This document shows, piece after piece, positions 43,156-51,006 of a stretch of DNA of 64,000 nucleotides (position 1 is the stretch's first letter; each line of letters opens with the position of its first letter). This stretch comes from Polaribacter sp. (GTDB taxonomy: Bacteria; Bacteroidota; Bacteroidia; Flavobacteriales; Flavobacteriaceae). Where the stretch lies: NCBI GenBank assembly GCA_029238315.1, contig JAQWGI010000006.1, positions 1 through 64,000 of the forward strand. The letters run 5' to 3'. Below the pieces are notes generated by a model. It was given only the letters and a program-made list of their open reading frames with translations. It was not told the origin of the DNA and searched no databases. A program made the translations under genes and the position numbers.

Positions 43156-43776
43156 CTACAAAATATCTAAACTTCCTTTTCCTTCTCTAACAACTAGGGG
43201 TTTTTCAGAGGTTAAATCGATTACTGTAGAAGCTTCATTATCTCCATAGCCTCCATCAATTACAACATCAACTATGTGTTTCCATTTCTCAAAAATTAAT
43301 TCAGGATCTGTTGTGTACTCAATTACATCATCATCATCTCTAATAGAAGTAGACACAATTGGGTTGCCTAATGAAGTAACTAATAATCTTGCGATTGAGT
43401 TGTTAGGTACTCGAATTCCGACTGTTTTTTTCTTTTTGAAAACATTAGGCAAAGATCTGCTTCCTGGTAAAATAAATGTGTATGGTCCTGGCAAAGCTCT
43501 TTTTAGTAACTTGTAAGTTGTGGTATCTATTTGCTTCACATAGTCTGACAAGTGACTTAAATCGTTACAAACGAATGAAAAATTAGATTTTTCTAATTTT
43601 ACGCCTTTAATTTTTGCAATTTTCTCTAGCGCTTTGGTATTTGTGAAATCGCATCCTAAACCGTAAACTGTATCTGTTGGATAAATAATTAAACCTCCGT
43701 TTCGTAAAATCTTTACAATTTTTTCTAACTGTTTGGGGTTTGGGTTTTCATCATAAAGTTTTATAAAATCTGCCAT
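43156..43776 (-). CDS. Threonylcarbamoyl-AMP synthase-like protein (Sua5/YciO family)
   Basis: 206 aa. YrdC-fold landmarks are GGLIIYPTDTVYGLGCDFTNTKALEKI, LPGPYTFILPGS, KKTVGIRVPN and GNPIVSTSIRDDDD, with STVIDLTSEKPLVVREGKG at the end. Family members make threonylcarbamoyl adenylate for t6A modification of tRNA; the short form resembles YciO, whose activity is weaker. It is separate from tsaD/tsaB genes here. Located just after a terminator of the upstream two-component genes. Confidence 0.88.
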   Translation of the reverse strand: MADFIKLYDENPNPKQLEKIVKILRNGGLIIYPTDTVYGLGCDFTNTKALEKIAKIKGVKLEKSNFSFVCNDLSHLSDYVKQIDTTTYKLLKRALPGPYTFILPGSRSLPNVFKKKKTVGIRVPNNSIARLLVTSLGNPIVSTSIRDDDDVIEYTTDPELIFEKWKHIVDVVIDGGYGDNEASTVIDLTSEKPLVVREGKGSLDIL

Positions 43777-43815
43777 TTTTAATTCTAATTATAAGCTACA
43801 TTTAGTAAAGTTACT

Positions 43816-43851
43816 AAAAAAGCTCAATTGATAATTCAATTGAGCTTTTTT
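43816..43851 (-). terminator. Terminator after the OmpR-type regulator
   Basis: AGCTCAATTGA (43821-43831) and TCAATTGAGCT (43836-43846) form an 11-bp stem extended by A and T runs, 21 bp downstream of the regulator stop on the minus strand. Confidence 0.82.
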
Positions 43852-43871
43852 TATTATGTAAAGTTGATTTT

Positions 43872-44567
43872 TTAATTATCTACCAATCTAAACCCTTCGC
43901 CATGGATGTTTAAGATTTCTACTTTTTCATCTTCTTTTAAATACTTACGTAATTTAGCAATATATACATCCATACTTCTAGATGTAAAATAATTATCGTC
44001 TCTCCAAATTTTTGTAAGCGCTAATTCTCTTGGCATTAAATCATTTTTATGAACTGCCAACATTTTCAACAATTTACTCTCTTTAGGCGATAATTTTTGA
44101 TTTTCTTCTCCATTAAAAGACAAATGTCTTAATTTAGAATTAAAGAAAAACTTACCAATATGAAACTCAAATTCATCAGATTCTTTACTTGTATCTGTTT
44201 CTTTTCTTTGTAAAATTGCTTTTATTTTAAACAATAAAACTTCAGAATCAAATGGTTTGTTTAAATAATCGTCTGCTCCTACTTGATATCCTCTTAATAC
44301 ATCTTCTTTCATTGTTTTTGCACTTAAAAAAATAATAGGAATTTCTTTATTCGTAGAACGAATATCAGCTGCTAAAGAAAAACCATCTTTTCTAGGCATC
44401 ATTACATCTAAAATACACAGATCAAAATCATTGTTTTTAAATTCAATTAAACCTTCAATTCCGTCTTTCGCATGCGTTATATTATAATCGTGTAATGCTA
44501 AATAATCTTTTAAAACGGTTCCAAAATTTGGATCATCTTCTACTAATAATATTTTTTTACTTCCCAT
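43872..44567 (-). CDS. OmpR-type response regulator
   Basis: 231 aa. Receiver domain with KKILLVEDDPNFG and phosphoacceptor Asp54 in CILDVMMPRKDG, switch Thr/Ser in IIFLSAK, Lys in YLNKPF. The C-terminal winged helix is recognisable by LSPKESKLLKMLAVH and RSMDVYIAKLRKYL. It begins 20 bp after the kinase gene on the same strand, so the two are a pair. In layout it resembles the Bacteroides RprXY system. Targets unknown. Confidence 0.93.
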   Translation of the reverse strand: MGSKKILLVEDDPNFGTVLKDYLALHDYNITHAKDGIEGLIEFKNNDFDLCILDVMMPRKDGFSLAADIRSTNKEIPIIFLSAKTMKEDVLRGYQVGADDYLNKPFDSEVLLFKIKAILQRKETDTSKESDEFEFHIGKFFFNSKLRHLSFNGEENQKLSPKESKLLKMLAVHKNDLMPRELALTKIWRDDNYFTSRSMDVYIAKLRKYLKEDEKVEILNIHGEGFRLVDN

Positions 44568-44586
44568 AATATGAATGTTTATTATT

Positions 44587-46155
44587 TTAAATTAATGGTA
44601 ACTTTACAGTAAACGTACTTCCTATACCTTTTTCACTATCAACAAAAACCGTACCTTGATGATTGTTTACAATATCTTTTACATAAGCCAAGCCTAAACC
44701 GTGGCCTTTTACATTGTGTACATTTCCTTTATGTTCTCTATAAAACTTATTGAAAATATATTTTTGAGCGCCTTTTCCCATTCCAATTCCATCATCTTTT
44801 ATTTTGATAATAAAAAACTTAGGAGTGCTCTCTGTAAAAACCTCAATGTTTGGCTTATCAATAGAATACTTTAATGCATTTTCTAACATGTTTACCAATA
44901 CATTTGTTAAATGTAAATGATTCCCTAAAACTTCAGATTGCAATGCGTGTAAATGGGTAGTAATAATTCCTTTTTTATCACTAACTAATAAACTGACATG
45001 CGAAATTGCTTCTTCTACTATTTCGTGCATGTCAATAGCAGTTTTACTAATGTCAATTTGATTTTTTTCTAATTTAGAAATACGCAAAACATTTTCTACT
45101 TGCCCATGCATTCTTTTATTTTCTTCACGAATCATTTTTACATAACGATTTACTTTTTCGTTATCGTTGATAATCTTCGGGTTCTTAATGGCATCCAACG
45201 CTAAATTGATTGTTGCAATTGGCGTTTTAAACTCGTGGGTCATATTATTGATAAAATCTGATTTTATTTCCGAGATTTTCTTCTGCTTAATAATCTGATA
45301 CAAAGAACTAGAAAAAGCAATAATAATGATGAATATAAAAAATATAGACAATAATAAAATATTAGATATGCCCGCTAAAATATGTTCTTTTTGATCTGGA
45401 AATGTTACATAAATTTTAAACTCACTATTACCACTATTATCTAAAAAAAGCGGAGAACCAATACTGTTTTGCGTATTGATGGTATAATACCCAGATTTTA
45501 AATTTGTTAAATAACCATCTGCACTATACACACCATATTTAAAATCAATGCTAATGCCTCTTTTTAAAAACTCTTGTTTAAGAATTAAGTTTAATTCTCT
45601 GTTGTTTATTCTTTTGTGAATAGGGAAAGATAATTTATAAGCACTAAATACATCTTTATAGTAGACGTTCTCTGCTTCTAGATTTCTTTTAATTGTTGTG
45701 AAATTTTCAGTATTGCTATTGGTAGAAAAATCACTGTTTGTAGAAAATCGATTAGCATTAAAATAATCTTCTTTGCCAATTATTCGTTTCACAAATAAAC
45801 TATCATTCTCTAAAAAATCTGCACCTACTTTAATGTTTTGTTCCAAAACAGTTAAACTATAAGCAGTGACTTTTGTACCTGTAGTATCTATTTGCTGAAG
45901 AATATAATTACGCAACATACTGCTTGTTGCCCCTGGAGTTGCATCTAAAAATGGCCTTATTTGCCTCTGAAATTCGTCGTATTCTTTCTCTGCAACTTTT
46001 TCAGAAACTGCTGTTAAAGAAACTTTTACATCGTTTAAGAATTGTTTTCTTTTTGTTTCAACCGCGTTGTCAATCCAATAAACCTGAACCGTTACAATTC
46101 CGATTAAAGAAAAACTCATTAACACTACAATAAGAATAAACATTTTTTTCCCCAT
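44587..46155 (-). CDS. Membrane sensor histidine kinase
   Basis: 522 aa. One N-terminal membrane helix (7-27), a periplasmic sensor region of about 230 residues, a second helix (264-284), then HisKA with NNMTHEFKTPIATINLALDA (His307) and a HATPase_c domain with VLVNMLENALKYS, IKDDGIGMGKGAQKYIFNKFYR and GHGLGLAYVKDIV. It has no HAMP signature visible. It is followed by the OmpR-type regulator, its likely partner. The periplasmic domain has no recognised family, so the stimulus is unknown. Confidence 0.93.
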   Translation of the reverse strand: MGKKMFILIVVLMSFSLIGIVTVQVYWIDNAVETKRKQFLNDVKVSLTAVSEKVAEKEYDEFQRQIRPFLDATPGATSSMLRNYILQQIDTTGTKVTAYSLTVLEQNIKVGADFLENDSLFVKRIIGKEDYFNANRFSTNSDFSTNSNTENFTTIKRNLEAENVYYKDVFSAYKLSFPIHKRINNRELNLILKQEFLKRGISIDFKYGVYSADGYLTNLKSGYYTINTQNSIGSPLFLDNSGNSEFKIYVTFPDQKEHILAGISNILLLSIFFIFIIIIAFSSSLYQIIKQKKISEIKSDFINNMTHEFKTPIATINLALDAIKNPKIINDNEKVNRYVKMIREENKRMHGQVENVLRISKLEKNQIDISKTAIDMHEIVEEAISHVSLLVSDKKGIITTHLHALQSEVLGNHLHLTNVLVNMLENALKYSIDKPNIEVFTESTPKFFIIKIKDDGIGMGKGAQKYIFNKFYREHKGNVHNVKGHGLGLAYVKDIVNNHQGTVFVDSEKGIGSTFTVKLPLI

Positions 46156-46273
46156 AATTCAAAAATATGCGTTTCTTTCTTGCTAATTGTGGTTTTTAAC
46201 GCATATTAACAAAAACAATAGGTTTTTAAGTGTTTTTTAACAAAAATATTAAATATATTAAAATACAATCAGT

Positions 46274-46855
46274 TTATTTTGTTAAAATATTATGAATTCT
46301 AACAACCTGAATAAGCAGCTCTGATTTTACATTGTTTTTAATGATATAATTAGCCAACATTTCTTTTTTAATATCCGTCCACTGGTTGTTCATGCGGCTT
46401 TCTACTTCAGTTTCTGTTGCACCGTCTCTTGCCATCACCCTTTCGATTTTCAACTTTTTATCTGCAGACACGGTTACTATTTTGTCGCATAGTATATCGC
46501 TATTGTTTTCAAATAAAATAGCATTTTCATATAAAATATAATCTTTATCAGAATTTTTTTCTACAAATGCCTTAAAGTGTTTGTATACCTCTGGATGTAC
46601 TATTGCATTTAGCGCGGCTAGTTTTTTAGGGTTTGAAAAAACAATTTTTGCAATGTAGTTTTTATTTAATTGGTTGTTTTCATAAGAATCTTTGCCAAAT
46701 ATGTCAGATATTTTGGCACTAATTAATGTCGAAGTATTCATAATTCTCTTTGCTTCTTTGTCTGCATAATAAATAGCAATATTACCAACACTAGCAAACA
46801 TTTTTGCGACGGTTGATTTTCCACTTCCGATTCCACCTGTCAATCCAACAATCAT
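46274..46855 (-). CDS. coaE: Dephospho-CoA kinase
   Basis: 193 aa. Walker A is GLTGGIGSGKSTVAKMF near the N-terminus; IYYADKEAKRIMNT holds the substrate-binding Asp, with HPEVYKHF and YILYENAILFEN. It phosphorylates dephospho-CoA in the last step of CoA synthesis. It begins 1 bp after the YbbR gene, so it is cotranscribed with it. Confidence 0.94.
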   Translation of the reverse strand: MIVGLTGGIGSGKSTVAKMFASVGNIAIYYADKEAKRIMNTSTLISAKISDIFGKDSYENNQLNKNYIAKIVFSNPKKLAALNAIVHPEVYKHFKAFVEKNSDKDYILYENAILFENNSDILCDKIVTVSADKKLKIERVMARDGATETEVESRMNNQWTDIKKEMLANYIIKNNVKSELLIQVVRIHNILTK

Positions 46856-46856
46856 T

Positions 46857-47798
46857 TTATTTCTGAATTAAATATTCTATCATACTAGGATTAATTTTAA
46901 CAGAAGTTACATATTCTGGCTGAAGAATAACCTTTGGTATTAGATAGTTTAAATTATTGTTTAGAGAGTTTTTATAATCGCAAACAACTTTAAAAGATCC
47001 TTCATTTATGTTATTAAAGTTTGACAAACCAACCTGATAGAAGAGTTGTATCTTTTTAGGAAACGTTTTTACAGTCACACTATCAGGTAAATTTATAATT
47101 TCAAAAGGCAAGGTTAAATTCCCTTCTGTAAAACGATCTACTTCACCGTAAACAAGCACTTCTTTCGTGTCAAATTTTAAAACTTCTGAAAGTTCAGAAA
47201 TTTTCACTCTTTTCTCAATTGATTTAGATACTTCTTTCATTTCAAATTTTTCTAAATATAAATGCTGTAGCGTATCTATTTGATTTTTCGGGCCAGATAC
47301 TAAAATTGAATCTGGTTTAATTACCAACCCTTTAGTTAGATGATATCCTAACTTGAAGGCAAAATCATAAACCCCTTTTAAAGCTACTTTTTTAGAGGTT
47401 AGCTGTTTTAAATCTAAAAAAACAGTGTCTTGCTCTATAGCATTTACCATTAAATCTGCTGAAACTTGATGTTGGATATCTATTTTTAAATTTTCTATAA
47501 GGAGATAGTAGTTTTTACTAGAATTTCTTTTTAACTTTTTTAAATCTAGTTTAATTTTATCTTTAAAAACACTTTTGCTGAATAACTTAAAACCACTCGC
47601 TTTAACTTGTACTTGAATATTCTGAATTGGAGGGCTTTGTAAAATTTTATCTTGTGGAATATTTACATATGTTACCGGAAAAGCAATAACAGTTTGATAC
47701 TCTTGAGACAACTTTGTAAGCATCCAGAATAAAACAGTTATAATCAATGCTACAAAAAATGATTTAGGAATTTTTTGTTGTTTATTTTCTTTTCGCAT
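46857..47798 (-). CDS. YbbR-domain membrane-anchored protein
   Basis: 313 aa. One N-terminal hydrophobic segment (KSFFVALIITVLFWMLTKL) is followed by repeated beta-rich YbbR-like units (for example PVTYVNIPQDKILQSPPIQNIQVQVKASGF). YbbR proteins elsewhere (CdaR) regulate diadenylate cyclase, but no cdaA gene is adjacent here; in Bacteroidota the YbbR-coaE-yajC-nusB neighbourhood is common. Role unknown. Separated from yajC by a hairpin terminator. Confidence 0.85.
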   Translation of the reverse strand: MRKENKQQKIPKSFFVALIITVLFWMLTKLSQEYQTVIAFPVTYVNIPQDKILQSPPIQNIQVQVKASGFKLFSKSVFKDKIKLDLKKLKRNSSKNYYLLIENLKIDIQHQVSADLMVNAIEQDTVFLDLKQLTSKKVALKGVYDFAFKLGYHLTKGLVIKPDSILVSGPKNQIDTLQHLYLEKFEMKEVSKSIEKRVKISELSEVLKFDTKEVLVYGEVDRFTEGNLTLPFEIINLPDSVTVKTFPKKIQLFYQVGLSNFNNINEGSFKVVCDYKNSLNNNLNYLIPKVILQPEYVTSVKINPSMIEYLIQK

Positions 47799-47874
47799 AG
47801 TTAAAATATAATTATTTGCAAGCTACACAAAGCTAATTAAAAAACAATATCGTTTTCTATTATTCAAAAAAAAA

Positions 47875-47891
47875 GAGAGCAAATTGCTCTC
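47875..47891 (-). terminator. Terminator after yajC
   Basis: GAGAGCAA (47875-47882) and TTGCTCTC (47884-47891) form an 8-bp stem with an A run on the left and T run on the right, suited to stop transcription on either strand; the yajC stop is 22 bp away. Confidence 0.8.
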
Positions 47892-47912
47892 TTTTTTTAA
47901 TTTACTAATCTA

Positions 47913-48221
47913 TTATTTTTTAACTGGTTCGTTTAACTTGTTCGTTAAATCCATAGAGATTGCCGCTTTTTCAAACTTTATTTTCCCTGCGCCAGTTTCA
48001 ATTGTAATGGTGTTATCGTTTTCGTTCACCTCAACAATTTTGCCGTGAATTCCACTACTAGTAATAACTCTTGTTCCTTTAACGATATCTGCTTGAAACT
48101 TTTTTTCTTTCTTTTGCTTAGTCATTTGTGGTCTAATCATAAAAAAATAGATTACCACGATCATTGCCAAGAATGGCAACATACTTCCAAAACCACCAGC
48201 ACTTGCTTGTAAAATCATCAT
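47913..48221 (-). CDS. yajC: Preprotein translocase subunit YajC
   Basis: 102 aa. A single N-terminal membrane helix (SMLPFLAMIVVIYFFMIRP) followed by QMTKQKKEKKFQADIVKGTRVITSSGIHGKIVEV, the YajC core. YajC joins SecDF in assisting the SecYEG translocon. It begins 7 bp after the DUF1573 gene and ends before a terminator. The secDF genes are not here. Confidence 0.94.
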   Translation of the reverse strand: MMILQASAGGFGSMLPFLAMIVVIYFFMIRPQMTKQKKEKKFQADIVKGTRVITSSGIHGKIVEVNENDNTITIETGAGKIKFEKAAISMDLTNKLNEPVKK

Positions 48222-48228
48222 TATTTTG

Positions 48229-48687
48229 TTATTTCTTATTTACGATTCCTTTTAATTTTAGGACCTCTCTTCCAACAGCTGTATTTGTAAACAATGTTAC
48301 ATTTTTAACCTGTCTTCCACCCCCTTTATTTGTTGTATCAAACTTTACGGCAATTTCAGTTGATTCTCCTGGTGCAATTGGCTTATCTTTTGGCCAAGTT
48401 GGCACGGTACAACCACAGGTTGTTTTTGCATCTGTAATTAACAATGGAGATTTACCGGTGTTTGTGATTGTAAAAACAGTTTCTATAACGTCTCCGTCAG
48501 TTACAGTTCCAAAATCATACTCTTTTTTATCCAACTTAATAATAGGTGCTCCTTTACTGATGTCTAAGTCTCTTTTCTTTGCGTCTGCAAGCTTAGATTG
48601 ATCTACTTTTGCTGCAGGGTTTGCTTCTTTACATGCCATAAACATTCCTAAAGAAATAGCTAAACTAAAAATAATTATTTTTTTCAT
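48229..48687 (-). CDS. DUF1573 lipoprotein
   Basis: 152 aa. A lipobox (AISLGMFMAC) suggests a lipoprotein. The DUF1573 domain shows YDFGTVTDGDVIETVFTITN, TGKSPLLITDAKTTCGCTVPTWP, with the conserved CGCT, and APGESTEIAVKFDT. The family has an Ig-like/ASPM-SPD-2-hydin fold; the function is unknown. Position between nusB and yajC is conserved-looking for this phylum. Confidence 0.87.
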   Translation of the reverse strand: MKKIIIFSLAISLGMFMACKEANPAAKVDQSKLADAKKRDLDISKGAPIIKLDKKEYDFGTVTDGDVIETVFTITNTGKSPLLITDAKTTCGCTVPTWPKDKPIAPGESTEIAVKFDTTNKGGGRQVKNVTLFTNTAVGREVLKLKGIVNKK

Positions 48688-48716
48688 GATATAAAATTTA
48701 ACGTAAAAATACTAAA

Positions 48717-49655
48717 TTATAGTAATCCTCTACCAATTTTATGAAGTCTTTTATTTTCTGAATATTCTCTAGACAATTTATCTAAAACTCCATTGATAAA
48801 ATAACCACTTTTATTAGTTGAATAATCTTTTGAAATTTCTATGTATTCATTAATTGTTACTTTTACGGGAATCGAAGAAAACTTTAAAAACTCTGCAAGG
48901 GCCATTTTTATTAAAATCATGTCAATATCAGCTATTCTATCAGACTCCCAGTTTGGAGTTTTACTACTGATATCTTCTTCAAAAGAGGTGTGATTTAAAA
49001 TAACTTTTCTAAACAATTCTAATACAAACTGCTCATCATCTTCATCTTTATAGATCGCTCCTAACACAAGGGGTTTGTTCTCTTTAGATTTACTCAAAGT
49101 TCTTACAATCCAAGTGTTTACAAACGGAATATCATCTAACCAACTAATTGTTTGATCTTCATAATATTCTGCTAACTTCTCTTCTGGAGCAATAATTTCT
49201 GTAAAAAAGTCTTGTACAAACTTTTTATCAGCTTTAAAAGAATCGTCGTTAGAATTCATATACTCCGTATACAAATCGCTCGCTTGCAATTTTTTCCAAA
49301 GAATTTTCACATATTCATCATCAACCTTCCAATTGTTCAATTTCTGATTTGAAATATGATCTAAAATAGAGCTGCTTGAAGCAATTGTTTCAATTACTTT
49401 ATTATCTATGAATTTTGTATTGGGATTTAAATCTTCTTTCGTAGCTAGATGTTTCTTTTTAGAAACCTCTAACTTTTGAACTGCTAGTTTTTGAACCTCA
49501 ACTAGCAATTGCAGTTGTAAAACATATAAATCTAACAGCTTTTGAATACTGTGTTTTAAGAATTTTTCTTCTTTTACAAGATCATCAGCTTTTGAAGTTA
49601 TCATTGCGTAAACTGACTGCATTACTTTGACTCTAATATGTCTTCTATTAATCAT
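48717..49655 (-). CDS. nusB: Transcription antitermination protein NusB (extended)
   Basis: 312 aa, more than twice the E. coli length: an N-terminal Bacteroidota extension of about 170 residues starts INRRHIRVKVMQSVYAM, and the NusB core lies in the last 130 residues (ADIDMILIKMALAEFLKFSSIPVKVTINEYIEISKDYSTNKSGYFINGVLD). NusB with NusE forms antitermination complexes on rRNA operons. It heads a run nusB-DUF1573-yajC. A terminator-like hairpin lies between its promoter box and ATG. Confidence 0.93.
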   Translation of the reverse strand: MINRRHIRVKVMQSVYAMITSKADDLVKEEKFLKHSIQKLLDLYVLQLQLLVEVQKLAVQKLEVSKKKHLATKEDLNPNTKFIDNKVIETIASSSSILDHISNQKLNNWKVDDEYVKILWKKLQASDLYTEYMNSNDDSFKADKKFVQDFFTEIIAPEEKLAEYYEDQTISWLDDIPFVNTWIVRTLSKSKENKPLVLGAIYKDEDDEQFVLELFRKVILNHTSFEEDISSKTPNWESDRIADIDMILIKMALAEFLKFSSIPVKVTINEYIEISKDYSTNKSGYFINGVLDKLSREYSENKRLHKIGRGLL

Positions 49656-49671
49656 TCTAAAGAACTTATTT

Positions 49672-49712
49672 AAAAAAGGGCGCTAGAAAAATTCTAGCGC
49701 CCTGCAAAAATA
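49672..49712 (-). promoter_or_regulatory. Promoter box overlapping a terminator hairpin before nusB
   Basis: On the minus strand TATTTTTG (49712-49705) is followed within 3 bases by GGGCGCTAGAA (49702-49692) and TTCTAGCGCCC (49688-49678), an 11-bp perfect stem with a 3-nt loop, then six T residues and the nusB ATG at 49655. It can end the leucine-dehydrogenase transcript, and if nusB transcription starts at this box, the hairpin is the 5' end of its mRNA. Confidence 0.7.
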
Positions 49713-49732
49713 TAATTTTTATTGATATTTTT

Positions 49733-50833
49733 CTATTTGTTTTGCTCTTTTTTACGAGCATCAATTCTACTTTGAGCAATGTTTAACGCAGCATTGTGTG
49801 TCGTAATGTTTTCTTTTGCTGAAAGGTTAAAAATATCTAACGTTGTATTGTAAATATTTTCTGTTTTTCTGATGATTTCATCTTTACCATATCCTTCTAA
49901 CTCAGCATAAACATTAATAATACCACCAGCGTTAATTAAAAAATCTGGTGCATAAGCAATCCCTTTTTCTTTTAACATTCTTCCGTGTTTAATTTCATCA
50001 GCTAATTGATTATTTGCTGCTCCTGCAATAACTTTTGCTTTTAACTGACTTATTGTTGCATCGTTTATAGTTGCTCCTAAAGCACAAGGCGCATAAATAT
50101 CTACATCTAAACCATAAATATCGTTTCCTAAAACAACATTTGCACCATATTTATTACTTAACTCTTCTAAACGCGCTTCATTAATATCGTTGATAATTAC
50201 TTTTCCACCTTCTTCAGTAATATGTTTTACCAATGTTTCTCCTACATGACCAACTCCTTGAACTAAGACTTTTTTTCCGTCTAATTTTTCAGTTCCAAAT
50301 TGGTATTTAGCAGCAGCTTTCATTCCCATAAATACTCCATAAGCAGTAATTGGTGATGGATTACCTGCTCCACCAAGACTTTCAGAAATTCCAGTAACGT
50401 GTGGTGTAACCTCTCTAACAATATCCATATCACGAGTTTCCATTCCAACATCTTCTGCTGTTATGTATTTACCACTTAATGAATGTACAAATTCACCAAA
50501 CCTACGCATTAAAGCATCGTTTTTTTGCGTTTTAGCATCACCAATAATAACAGCTTTACCTCCACCAAGATTTAATCCGGTAATTGCAGACTTAAAAGTC
50601 ATTCCTCTAGACAAACGCAACACATCATTTAATGCATCCCATTCATTATTATATGTCCACATTCTAGTTCCTCCCAAAGCAGGACCTAAAACCGTGTTAT
50701 GTATACCAATAATTGCTTTTAATCCTGTATCTTCGTCGTTGCAAAAAACGATTTGTTCATGTCCATCAAAAGAAGCTTGTCCGAATACTGGGTCATTTTT
50801 TAATTCTTTTGCATCAATTATATTTGCTGTCAT
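49733..50833 (-). CDS. Leucine-type amino acid dehydrogenase
   Basis: 366 aa. Family: Glu/Leu/Phe/Val dehydrogenase. Landmarks: LGPALGGTRMWTYNNEWDALND, RGMTFKSAITGLNLGGGKAVIIGDAK with the catalytic Lys in the glycine-rich region, SGKYITAEDVGM, KVLVQGVGHVGETLVKHI (NAD-binding GxGxxG) and APCALGATIN. Reversibly deaminates branched-chain amino acids to 2-oxo acids. The product is called leucine dehydrogenase by similarity; strict substrate choice cannot be read from sequence. Confidence 0.93.
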   Translation of the reverse strand: MTANIIDAKELKNDPVFGQASFDGHEQIVFCNDEDTGLKAIIGIHNTVLGPALGGTRMWTYNNEWDALNDVLRLSRGMTFKSAITGLNLGGGKAVIIGDAKTQKNDALMRRFGEFVHSLSGKYITAEDVGMETRDMDIVREVTPHVTGISESLGGAGNPSPITAYGVFMGMKAAAKYQFGTEKLDGKKVLVQGVGHVGETLVKHITEEGGKVIINDINEARLEELSNKYGANVVLGNDIYGLDVDIYAPCALGATINDATISQLKAKVIAGAANNQLADEIKHGRMLKEKGIAYAPDFLINAGGIINVYAELEGYGKDEIIRKTENIYNTTLDIFNLSAKENITTHNAALNIAQSRIDARKKEQNK

Positions 50834-51006
50834 TTTTGTTGTTTGTTTATTTAAAAAATTTAAAATTTCTTAATTTTTAAGCTGCAAAAGTAAGATATTA
50901 ACAAATCATTTCAAAAAAAAGGATGTTTAATTGTGATATAATTAAGACTTTAAATGTTTTGATAAAGAATAATTAATCCTTAAAAAATATTAATATACAA
51001 TTGTTA

